Below, in pieces: positions 27,871-36,225 of a DNA stretch of 64,000 nt. A program made the position numbers and the translations under genes. The stretch comes from Candidatus Flexifilum affinis (lineage in GTDB: Bacteria; Chloroflexota; Anaerolineae; Aggregatilineales; Phototrophicaceae), in assembly GCA_016713325.1 (NCBI GenBank), contig JADJPJ010000087.1:1116001-1180000 (forward strand), written 5' to 3'. Positions within the stretch are counted from its first letter, which is position 1. Every line of letters starts with the position of its first letter. Below the pieces are notes generated by a model, which searched no databases, was not told the origin of the DNA, and was given only the letters and a program-made list of their open reading frames with translations.

Positions 27871-28672
27871 ATGGGGGGCAAGGTCATCACGATCACGTCA
27901 GGCAAAGGTGGAGTCGGAAAAAACGACGACCACGGCCAATCTTGGCGTTGCGCTGGCGCAGTTGGGCAAGAAAGTCGTGATGATCGACGCCGATATCGGG
28001 CTGCGAAACCTGGATATCGTTCTCGGCATGGAGAGCCGCATCGTCTACGATCTGGTCGATCTGGTCGAGGGCCGAGCTAAACTGCGTCAGGCGATGATTC
28101 GCCACAAGCAGTTCTCTGATCTTTTTCTGATCCCGGCAGCCCAGTCGCGCGACAAAACCGCTGTCAGCCCCGCGGATATGGTGCAGATCACTGACCAGCT
28201 CCGCTCGGAGTTTGACTTTGTGCTGATCGACTCGCCGGCAGGGATCGAACGCGGGTTCCGCAACGCCATCGCGCCCGCCGACGAGGTGTTGGTCGTGACC
28301 AACCCGGAAGTCAGCGCCGTGCGCGATGCCGACCGGATTATTGGGCTCCTTGAGGCAGAGAAGAAGCCGAACCCGAGGCTAATCCTGAATCGGCTCAAGG
28401 TCGAAATGGTCCGCAAGGGCGACATGATGTCCCCGGAAGATGTGGTGGATCTGCTGTCCATTAAGCTGATCGGCATCGTGCCAGAAGATGAGAACGTGGT
28501 CCCATCGTCCAACAGCGGCGAACCCGTTACGATGATGGAGCAGTCCAAGGCGGGCGCTGCCTACAAGGAGATCGCGCGCCGGCTGATAGGAGAAGATTTG
28601 CCAATGAAGTCTGCTCAGGACAGTGATGGTTTTTTCAAACGCCTGGGCCGGCTGTTTGGCGGAAGACACTAG
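27871..28672 (+). CDS. minD: Septum site-determining ATPase MinD (single-base frameshift in the P-loop)
   Basis: MinD is the membrane-cycling ATPase that recruits MinC and is displaced by MinE. The start at ATG 27871 follows GGAGAG. The first frame gives MGGKVITITSGKGGVGK and then derails inside a run of six A at 27918-27923. With five A the sequence reads SGKGGVGKTTTTANLGVALA, the deviant Walker A motif of MinD, and continues in the downstream frame through VVMIDADIGLRNLDIVLG and LIDSPAGIERGF to a C-terminal amphipathic helix (DGFFKRLGRLFGG) that is the membrane anchor. The restored protein has about 266 residues, normal for MinD. An extra A in a homopolymer is most likely a sequencing error. 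Confidence 0.9.
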
Positions 28673-28687
28673 CAAAAAGGGCCGAAC

Positions 28688-29030
28688 ATGCAGGATTTCC
28701 TGTCGCGTTTATTGGGACGCAGCGCAAAGAGCCCCAGCATTCTCGCGAAAGAACGGCTTCAGTTTGTCCTGATTCACGATCGTATCAACATTCCTCCGGA
28801 GCGGATGGAGGAAATGAAGCGAGATTCTGGCGGTGATCGCCAAGTACGTCACGATTGACGACCACAACGTCGACATCGGGCTGCAAAGCCGCGACCGCCT
28901 GAATCTGCTGGTCGCCGAGGTTCCGTTTGTGAAGCCGATCGACGCACCGCCGGAAATGGACGAGAACGACGACCTGCCGGACCAACCTGAGGCAGGCGAC
29001 GCCAAGAACTCCTCGGCTAAGGCGGGCTGA
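28688..29030 (+). CDS. minE: Cell division topological specificity factor MinE (single-base frameshift)
   Basis: MinE stimulates MinD ATPase and drives pole-to-pole or ring patterning. The first frame from ATG 28688 (RBS-like sequence weak) gives DFLSRLLGR, the membrane-targeting helix, and then SILAKERLQFVLIHDR, the MinD-binding segment. At about 28817-28823 (AAGCGAGAT) the frame changes; one extra base explains it, and the second frame continues EILAVIAKYVTIDDHNVDIGL, the topological-specificity domain. The restored protein has about 113 residues, a little longer than usual because of a Glu/Asp-rich tail (MDENDDLPDQPE). Its 3' end overlaps the convergent membrane-protein gene by 14 bases. 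Confidence 0.85.
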
Positions 29031-30711
29031 CAGATCCCTCTGCGACCCTGATCTGCGACCAGTTTGTCGCCCAGTCCAACCCCACCCTATCCACAATGTT
29101 GCTGCCAGTGAGCACCTCCTCCGGCAACCGTTCGTGGACGCGAACTGTCCCCGTATCCACATCGTAAAACACCACCACAAGCCGGTCCGGATCGATGATC
29201 TCGCCCGGTCGCAGCGGAGAGTGGATCCCGTCCTCATCGGCGATGATGGCGCCCACAGGAGTCGTCGTTTCGTCGGCCGCCAGCGCTCCCTCGGACCGGA
29301 GATACACGCCATCGCCCATCAGACCATCAACTCCGTACAGTCGGTCCAGAAGGAATGGAAAGTTGATGTCGCGCATGTTCAACTGAAACGAGTCCGGATC
29401 GACGGCGTTGGTGACCACCAAAAAGTATGGTCGTGCCGGTTCGACAATTTCGGGCACCGCCTGGCGAAGCGCTGCCAAACTCTGCTGGCGGACGAGGTTG
29501 GCCGATTGATAGCGGCTGTGCGTGTTGATCAGGCTGAAGCCACCCGCAACGATCAGGGACGCAGCCAGTACGGCGATCAGCACATGCCCGAGCGGAGACA
29601 CTCGCAGACGAGCAGCACCCCAGGCGATGAGACTGAGGATCAGCAGCGGGGCACTGAACAGCGCCGGATACAACAGGCGAGGATCGGTGGCGAGGTTGAA
29701 GGCGGTAAGGGAGGCGCTGGCGATAGTCACCAGACTGGCCAGCGCGCCCAGGACCATCGCTCCAAGCAGGCTGCGCTCCTCATTCGCTTCATCGCCGGCG
29801 TTGCGCAGCGCCAGCCACACCCCCACGCTCACGAACAGCACCAGAAGCACGAAGACCGCCAGGCTGCTTTCGCCTACCGCGCCGCTAATCTGGCCGGCGA
29901 TACGCGTCGGGTCGAACAGAGCTCGCAGTCCATCCACCCACTGCTGGAGAATCCAGGCCGGTGAGAAGCTGAATCCGCCTCGACCCGGAAAGAGAAAGAG
30001 CAGCACGTAAACGTAGACCGCAACCGACACCGGGAACAGGAAGAGATCCTCGACCAGTTCACGGACGAAGGCGCACGGTGAACGGCGGCCGGAAGCTTCA
30101 AAGAACGCGATCACCGGATAGAGCAAAAAGAACAGCGCCGACTGCTCGTAGGCGGTGAAAGCGGCTACGTAAAGCGCAAATGACACGTGCAGAGTCATCC
30201 GACTGGACCGGCCACCACGCCGGTAGCGCGCATAGAGCAGCAACGACAACCAGGCAAACGCCAGGGGAAGATTGCGACTGATAATGCTGGGGAATTCGAA
30301 GTTAGACGGTATATCCAGAAGAGCTACCGCGAAGATCACGGCGCTGAGCCAGCCCAGAAGGCGTGCTATGCGTCCGCTGAAAAGAGAACGCACAAGCAGG
30401 TATGCCGTCACGGCGGCGACGTAGTGCGTGGCGAGCGCCAGTGCATACCAGGCGGCGTCACTTCCGGGGAAGAGATAGTGTGTAGCCGCCCCGTAAATGC
30501 CACCAAGCAGGTGGCGTGCCCAGAAGTCGGCGACCAACCAGTGCGTCCCCTGCCACAGCCCATAACGCTCAAAGTGGTAATCAACATTCAGGACATCGCC
30601 AATGTACCCCAGGTCGAGCCCGCGCACAGCCAGCACGGATAGGAGCAGGAGCAGCACGCCGACCAGCAGAAGGATATCGAGATGACGCATGAACCAGGCG
30701 CGCTTCGGCAT
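29017..30711 (-). CDS. Large polytopic membrane protein, unknown (glycosyltransferase-like topology)
   Basis: The 564-residue protein has about 10-12 transmembrane segments followed by a hydrophilic C-terminal domain of about 130 residues (YFLVVTNAVDPDSFQLNMRDI onward). An early acidic region after helix 1 (LGYIGDVLNVDYHFERYG) and the long extracytoplasmic tail are the layout of GT-C-type membrane glycosyltransferases, but no diagnostic catalytic motif was identified. It converges on minE with a 14-base overlap and diverges from rodA, which is 197 bases away. A role in envelope glycans is only suggested by its neighbours. Confidence 0.65.
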   Translation of the reverse strand: MPKRAWFMRHLDILLLVGVLLLLLSVLAVRGLDLGYIGDVLNVDYHFERYGLWQGTHWLVADFWARHLLGGIYGAATHYLFPGSDAAWYALALATHYVAAVTAYLLVRSLFSGRIARLLGWLSAVIFAVALLDIPSNFEFPSIISRNLPLAFAWLSLLLYARYRRGGRSSRMTLHVSFALYVAAFTAYEQSALFFLLYPVIAFFEASGRRSPCAFVRELVEDLFLFPVSVAVYVYVLLFLFPGRGGFSFSPAWILQQWVDGLRALFDPTRIAGQISGAVGESSLAVFVLLVLFVSVGVWLALRNAGDEANEERSLLGAMVLGALASLVTIASASLTAFNLATDPRLLYPALFSAPLLILSLIAWGAARLRVSPLGHVLIAVLAASLIVAGGFSLINTHSRYQSANLVRQQSLAALRQAVPEIVEPARPYFLVVTNAVDPDSFQLNMRDINFPFLLDRLYGVDGLMGDGVYLRSEGALAADETTTPVGAIIADEDGIHSPLRPGEIIDPDRLVVVFYDVDTGTVRVHERLPEEVLTGSNIVDRVGLDWATNWSQIRVAEGSVSPP

Positions 30712-30873
30712 AAACCACCTTTGCTCGATATAACCACACAGCAGCTAACGGCAGGAGCAAAACTCGGCGCCGCGGTGCCGGTCAGCAAGGTACTTTAGCG
30801 GCTTCGGAATCCTGCGTACAGGGCGTTTTTTCGGTGAGCCACCGCAACCCGTGAAGCGCTTGTGACCCACGAG

Positions 30874-30879
30874 TATAAT
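30874..30879 (+). promoter_or_regulatory. -10 element upstream of rodA
   Basis: TATAAT at 30874-30879 is 29 bases before the rodA ATG. The 17-base-spaced -35 position reads GTGAAG, only a weak match to TTGACA. GTAGGAG precedes the start codon. Confidence 0.5.
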
Positions 30880-30908
30880 GGCGGCGTAGATGGCAGTAGG
30901 AGCGCCTC

Positions 30909-32009
30909 ATGAGTCGTGGTGGAACAATCTGGCGGAATTTCGATTGGGTGCTGGTCCTTCTGGCGATCGGTCTGACAGTGTTTGGCGTGCTGATGATTCG
31001 GTCCGCCACCCTCGGCGCGATCGACCCGGAGCTGATAAACCGCGTACCCAATCAGATCCGCTACGCCATCATCAGTTTTGTCGTCATGTTTGGCCTGGCC
31101 GCCCTGGACTATCGACTACTCGGCGGTATCAGCCCCTGGCTTTACGGACTGATGGTCATTCTGCTGGTCGTCGTGTTCTTCTTCGGCGTCGAAGGAGACG
31201 GCGGTTTGACGCGCGGATGGCTGAATATTGGCATTCCAATCCAGCCGGCAGAGATCGCCAAAGTGCTGATCGTGGTCACGCTTGGTCAGTTCCTGGCGCG
31301 AAATTACGAGAAGATCGGTGACCTGCGCACGCTGGCGCAGGCGGCACTGCACATTGGCATTCCAGCCGGCCTGATCTTCATTCAGCCGGACCTGGGGATC
31401 ACGGCGGTCTTCGCGGTTATCTGGCTGATCATGCTATGGGCCAGCGGGCTGAAGATACGCCATATCGTCACTTTCGGTCTGGCATTCACGCTGGCGCTGC
31501 CGCTCGTGTGGACGCGCATGGAGACCTACCAGCAGCAGCGTATCGTCTCCTTCGTCTTCCCCCAGGCCGATCCCGACGCCTACTACAACATCTTGCAGGC
31601 CAACATCAGCATTGGCTCCGGCGGTCTGTTGGGCAAAGGCTATGCCCAGGGTCCGCAGAACGTCGGGCGTTTTCTGCGTGTGCGCCACACCGACTTCATC
31701 TACAGCGTGATCGCCGAGGAATTCGGATTCGTCGGCGCCACGGCCGTCATGATCCTGATCGGCGTGGTGATCTTCCGGGTGCTGCGCGGCGCACGCATGG
31801 CCTCCGATCCCTTCGGCAGCCTGATCTGCTACGGTGTCGCGGCTTTCCTCTTCTTTCAGACCACCGTCTCGATCGGCATGAATCTCAGTTTGATGCCGGT
31901 GACAGGTCTGACGTTGCCCTTCATCAGCTCGGGCGGCACTTCGCTGCTCTCGACACTGGCCGGGATTGGCCTGGCCGAAAGCGTGATCATGCGCAGCAGA
32001 CGGACCTAG
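30909..32009 (+). CDS. rodA: Peptidoglycan glycosyltransferase RodA (SEDS family)
   Basis: RodA polymerises glycan strands with PBP2 in the elongasome. The 366-residue polytopic protein has SEDS signatures: RGWLNIGIPIQPAEIAKV, IQPDLGITAVF (the motif with the catalytic Asp), and the C-terminal LMPVTGLTLPFISSGGTSLLSTL. Assignment as RodA rather than FtsW rests on the nearby mreBCD-mrdA genes and the absence of ftsI. The start ATG follows GTAGGAG. The gene ends four bases before the convergent NLR-like gene. Confidence 0.88.
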   Translation: MSRGGTIWRNFDWVLVLLAIGLTVFGVLMIRSATLGAIDPELINRVPNQIRYAIISFVVMFGLAALDYRLLGGISPWLYGLMVILLVVVFFFGVEGDGGLTRGWLNIGIPIQPAEIAKVLIVVTLGQFLARNYEKIGDLRTLAQAALHIGIPAGLIFIQPDLGITAVFAVIWLIMLWASGLKIRHIVTFGLAFTLALPLVWTRMETYQQQRIVSFVFPQADPDAYYNILQANISIGSGGLLGKGYAQGPQNVGRFLRVRHTDFIYSVIAEEFGFVGATAVMILIGVVIFRVLRGARMASDPFGSLICYGVAAFLFFQTTVSIGMNLSLMPVTGLTLPFISSGGTSLLSTLAGIGLAESVIMRSRRT

Positions 32010-32013
32010 TACC

Positions 32014-35000
32014 TCATAACCAACGCCACTGCCAGCAGATCTCGACCACAGATCGGGCCAGCGCCGCAAGCGTTTCCTCGTCGAATGCCGGCGCGTGGTA
32101 GATCGAGCGGGCGGAGAGAAATTGCAGCTTGGAGTCGCGCTTAACGTCCCGGCGGCTGTTCATGTGTCCAATCAGGAAGCGACGCAGGTCGGCAATCTGC
32201 TGCGGATCCGCGTCGCGCCGGTTGGCGAAAGAAGCCATGGCCCAGATGCGCGCCCAGGGATCTTTCAGTGCGACGATATTGGGAATTGCTCGCTGCCGCT
32301 GAGCCGGCGTGAGCACCACGCTCAGCGCCGCCAGCGCGGAGGCCCGCGTCCACTCATTGCGAATCACCAGGCATTGCTCCAACATCTGGGCGGCAAGTGC
32401 GGCCGCTTCGTCGTTGAAGTGGATGCGACTGATGTCCACTAACGACCAGGCGCGCAGCACCGGCGATGAGATTCGCCGGGCAGCGGTCAGCGCGCGATGC
32501 AGCGCGGCATCCCGCGAAACTTCGTCTGCCGCATCGCGCGCCTCGACCAATGCCAGGTAGACCATGCTGCGCACGGTGCGTTCGCCCCCGGCCGCCGCCC
32601 GCGCCACGAGATCGGCGCGCTCCTCACTGGAGATCAAATGGCTCAACACGGCCAATGCCTCGACATGGCTGCCCGGATCGGCGATCCGACGGGCGATGTC
32701 GAGCGCAGCCGAGGGCACGCTGCCGCCAAAGCGCTCGATCAGCCCTATGACGATTTTTAGCCCGGCCGATGCGTCACCGATCTCTCTCGCCTTCGCCAGA
32801 GTCCGGTCGAAGAGCACATCTGGGACCGCGCTGATGAGGGGCGCCAGCGCCCTGCCGCGGGTGCGCTCATCGCGAATGTTCCCGACCATGCCCAGCGCCT
32901 GTTCACACACTGCCTGTCGCTCGACATCGGGCAGGAAACGCGACAGCGTTGCGATCGCCTCGATCTGCGCGCGTTCGTCGCGAACCCGGTAGGTCTGCGA
33001 CAGCACGTCTGAAAGCAGCTGCCGGTCCAGCAGTGGCGCGTAGGCTTCGAAGAGCAGACCGCGCGCGAAGTTGTAGTCGAGTGCGCCGGCAATGTCGATG
33101 ACGATTTCGCGCAAGTCTTCGGCCGATGTCGCTTTTCCGGCAAAACGGGCCAGGAGATCGGCAAACGCCTCGTCGTCGATAACCAAAGTGCGGGCCAGTT
33201 CCAGACACCGGCGCACCCACTCACGGTCGTCCGCGACCAGAGCTTCGACCAGGACACCCAGCGCACGGCCTTGCGAACGGGGACTCTTCAGACTCTCCAC
33301 GATGGCATAAGCGCGCTCCAGCGCCGCCTCACGATCGGCGCCATCGACCACGCGAGCGAGGCCGGCCAGCGCCACGACCGAGACCCACCAGTCCATCTCT
33401 TCGCCCACATCGGCACGAGCGGACGCGATCCACTGGGCACGCAGCGGATGGTCAGCGGGGCTCCGCAAGGCCAGAGCGGCGCAGGCGCGGGCGCGAAACC
33501 CGGCGAAAGTCAGTGCATCGACGGACTTGCCTGCCCGAGCCAGGAGTGACGCAGGCAGGTGTGGCAGCATCGCTTCCAGCACACGAACCGCGTACTGCTC
33601 GTTGTCGAATCGGCCAATCGCCTCCAGCGTGCGTTGGTGATGAGGCTCAGCCATGTGAGGGGCAAGCAGGACAAGCGCATCGGCCAGAACACGCTCCGAC
33701 TTGCCGCCAAAGGCCTCGGCGATGGCTTGTTCCAGCAGAGTCGAGCGGCCCTCTTCTTCCTTCAGCACTACCAATGCACTCGCCTGACAGGCAGCGCGCG
33801 CCTCGGAGACCACGCCCAGATGCGCCATCAGCAGCGATACGGCGGCGCGGCGCTCCTCTCCGTCCAGGAATGGCAAGAAAGCAGCATGTCGTGGAATGCG
33901 CAGATGCAGTTCGCGCACGTACTGAGCCGACTCCATGCCCCGCCGAATGGCGGTCGCACGTTGAACCGTGGTCAGGCAGTCCGTCGCCAGTAGGCGGCCA
34001 TACAGGGCTGCACGGCTGCCAGCGTTAGCGACATGCTGGGCGATGCTGAGGACGCGCTCGGCCGACCAACCCTCCAGGCCGATCTCGGCGGCCCGCACGA
34101 TGAGCTCGCGAATGTGGTTGGATGCCAGGCTGTTGATGGTCGTGCGAATCAGGGCATAGCGTGCCAGATCGACGTAAGCGCCAAAGGTGGCCGGGCTGGA
34201 TTCGATCTGGCGGTGCGCTTCGGGCTCGGCAACGTCGAAGTAAGCCGTTTCCAGATCGGCAACATAGCCGTCGTAGCGGTAGGCGTCGGCGGCGACGCGG
34301 ACATGGAGCCAGCGATCGTCCAGAAAGAGTCCGCGCAGAGCCTGTACCTCACCCGCGCCAACCAGATGATAGACGAGATGGGCGTAGAGGTAGCCATCGT
34401 CAGGCACGGCATGCCAGCGCCCCCAGCCCCCATAGGCATCGAGCAGTGCGCGGTGCGCCTGGGCCGGGTCCGACAGTTCGCCGCGCACAAACTCGCGCAG
34501 CAGATCATGGAGCACTATCGAGCGACCGGCGCCATCGGCTTCCGCTCCGGCTTCGGCTTCGTCGACCAATTCCAGCAGCGCACGAGCCGCCAGATCGACG
34601 ATCAAGTCGTCGACAGCGGTGGGGTCCAGCCCGTCGAGCACGCCCCAGAGCCGGCGCACCGCTACCAGCGGCACCGCCACATCCTCCTTGAAGATGGCCA
34701 GACTGGCGTACAGCGCGCGATCGGCGTCATGCAGCGCATCCAGGCTTAAGCCGAAGGTCAGCGCTAGACTGTCATGCACCGACTCAGGGCGACGCGCGGC
34801 CAGGCGGCGCGCGTCGAAGGCTTTCAACCAGTCGGCCGGAGGGCGTCCGCGGAGCTGAGCACCCGCCAGACGAATGGCCAGGGGCAGGCGTCCCAGCGTA
34901 TCGGCGAAAATCTGCTTCCGGGTTTGGGCCGGCGCCTCCCGGAGCGCTCCGTCCGACCAATGGTCGAGCAGGTCGGACGCTTCACGGTCGGACATGAGCG

Positions 35001-36051
35001 GCACCGTCGCGATCGGGACGCCCAGGACGTGCGCGACTTCAGCGTCGCGCGTCGTCACCAGCATCCGGCAGCGCGGGCCGCCCACGCGAAAGAGGTCGCC
35101 ATCACGCCGCCGCCAGACGTCGTCCAGGATCAGCAGGCAGGCGCGTTCCGCCAGCAAAGAGGCCAGGGTCTCCTTCAACCGCTCGATTGATGGCGCGGCG
35201 TCCCCAACTGCGCCGCCCAGCGTCTCGATCCAGGCGCGGAGTTTCGCCTTGAGATCGTCTTCGCGCGGTTCCTGCCCCAGGGACACCCAGAGAATACCGT
35301 CCGGGAAGGCCGCTTGAACCTGGGCATCTTCGCAGAGAGCGCGGGCCATCACACTCTTGCCGATCCCGCCCATGCCGTGGAGAGCGATGCCATCGTCGCG
35401 GTCGAGCAGCACAATGCGCAGGGCCGTCAGCAGGTCAGGCCGGGCGACGAAATTCGCCGGCAGGTTGACATGGCGGTAGAAGTCACGCCGACCCGCCGGC
35501 TGGATCGTATCTTCTTCGAATCGTACCAGGATCTTGGGCAGCGCCCCGGCCACCTGCCGCGCCAGATCGTCCGGCGATTGAAAAAAGCCGACGACGTGAC
35601 TGCCCATCAGGTTCTGTTTGAACGCCGCCAACCGCGCGCGGTCCGGCTCGCCATCGACAAAAGACGCCGGCCAGTTCAATGGCTGACCATCGTCGTCGTT
35701 GTCGGCCACCACATAGAGCAGCATCGGCAGACGGCGCTCCAACGCCCAGCGATACTCCCACTCGGTGATGCTGGTGGTGCCGTCACCCATAAATTCCACA
35801 CCGCTCTGGTCGATGCAGATCATATCGGGACCGGGCGCAAAGCCGTAGCGGTGCGCGTAGATGCCGATGAAGATTTCCGCCTTATGGACCTCGTCATAGC
35901 ACTTCTGAAGGGCGTTGCGCTCGGTGGCGTCGAACTCCTCCATGGCAATGGGGAAGCCGCCGGCGTTCAGCACGGCATCCTTGACCTTGTCGCGATACTT
36001 TCGCAGATCGCGGCTGGTCGAGCTGATGAATACGTCGATGCGTTCCGGCAT
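32014..36051 (-). CDS. NLR-like STAND protein: DUF4062 - NB-ARC - helical repeats
   Basis: This single 1345-residue protein has the layout of a tripartite signalling ATPase. An N-terminal DUF4062/TIR-like domain (about 1-190) begins IDVFISSTSRDLRKYRDKV and contains SITEWEYRWALERRLP. An NB-ARC NTPase follows: P-loop GMGGIGKS with K232, Walker B LLILDDVW (D310/D311), LVTTRD sensor, GLPLAI-like LGRLPLAIRLAG, and an MHD-like LHDLLREF at about 514-521. The last about 800 residues are alpha-helical HEAT/TPR-like repeats rich in Ala and Leu, often beginning 'RxxALAxL'. STAND proteins of this build sense a ligand through the repeats and oligomerise to activate the N-terminal effector; several bacterial ones are antiphage. 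No partner gene is adjacent. Confidence 0.85.
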   Translation of the reverse strand: MPERIDVFISSTSRDLRKYRDKVKDAVLNAGGFPIAMEEFDATERNALQKCYDEVHKAEIFIGIYAHRYGFAPGPDMICIDQSGVEFMGDGTTSITEWEYRWALERRLPMLLYVVADNDDDGQPLNWPASFVDGEPDRARLAAFKQNLMGSHVVGFFQSPDDLARQVAGALPKILVRFEEDTIQPAGRRDFYRHVNLPANFVARPDLLTALRIVLLDRDDGIALHGMGGIGKSVMARALCEDAQVQAAFPDGILWVSLGQEPREDDLKAKLRAWIETLGGAVGDAAPSIERLKETLASLLAERACLLILDDVWRRRDGDLFRVGGPRCRMLVTTRDAEVAHVLGVPIATVPLMSDREASDLLDHWSDGALREAPAQTRKQIFADTLGRLPLAIRLAGAQLRGRPPADWLKAFDARRLAARRPESVHDSLALTFGLSLDALHDADRALYASLAIFKEDVAVPLVAVRRLWGVLDGLDPTAVDDLIVDLAARALLELVDEAEAGAEADGAGRSIVLHDLLREFVRGELSDPAQAHRALLDAYGGWGRWHAVPDDGYLYAHLVYHLVGAGEVQALRGLFLDDRWLHVRVAADAYRYDGYVADLETAYFDVAEPEAHRQIESSPATFGAYVDLARYALIRTTINSLASNHIRELIVRAAEIGLEGWSAERVLSIAQHVANAGSRAALYGRLLATDCLTTVQRATAIRRGMESAQYVRELHLRIPRHAAFLPFLDGEERRAAVSLLMAHLGVVSEARAACQASALVVLKEEEGRSTLLEQAIAEAFGGKSERVLADALVLLAPHMAEPHHQRTLEAIGRFDNEQYAVRVLEAMLPHLPASLLARAGKSVDALTFAGFRARACAALALRSPADHPLRAQWIASARADVGEEMDWWVSVVALAGLARVVDGADREAALERAYAIVESLKSPRSQGRALGVLVEALVADDREWVRRCLELARTLVIDDEAFADLLARFAGKATSAEDLREIVIDIAGALDYNFARGLLFEAYAPLLDRQLLSDVLSQTYRVRDERAQIEAIATLSRFLPDVERQAVCEQALGMVGNIRDERTRGRALAPLISAVPDVLFDRTLAKAREIGDASAGLKIVIGLIERFGGSVPSAALDIARRIADPGSHVEALAVLSHLISSEERADLVARAAAGGERTVRSMVYLALVEARDAADEVSRDAALHRALTAARRISSPVLRAWSLVDISRIHFNDEAAALAAQMLEQCLVIRNEWTRASALAALSVVLTPAQRQRAIPNIVALKDPWARIWAMASFANRRDADPQQIADLRRFLIGHMNSRRDVKRDSKLQFLSARSIYHAPAFDEETLAALARSVVEICWQWRWL

Positions 36052-36153
36052 GAGGTCATCCTGTGCGCTGGGCAGGCAGATGCGTGACAGAAGCCGATTT
36101 TAGCACGCCGTGAGGGTTCGGGCGCTGTGCTCCGGTGAGACTTCTCGTGGCTA

Positions 36154-36162
36154 TGGTATGAT
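36154..36162 (+). promoter_or_regulatory. Extended -10 promoter of gltX
   Basis: TGG-TATGAT at 36154-36162 matches the extended -10 consensus TGnTATnAT and lies about 64 bases before the gltX start. There is no clear -35. It sits in the 174-base region shared with the divergent NLR-like gene. Confidence 0.5.
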
Positions 36163-36225
36163 TGACCTCTTTGCAGGTCCCACGCCATTCCCGGACCATC
36201 CGAGTATCATCGAAAGGACATCGGC

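Noticed and set aside
27918..27923. Programmed frameshift in minD
   Set aside because: minD is not known to use recoding, no stimulatory structure is evident, and minE next to it is broken too. A homopolymer error is simpler.
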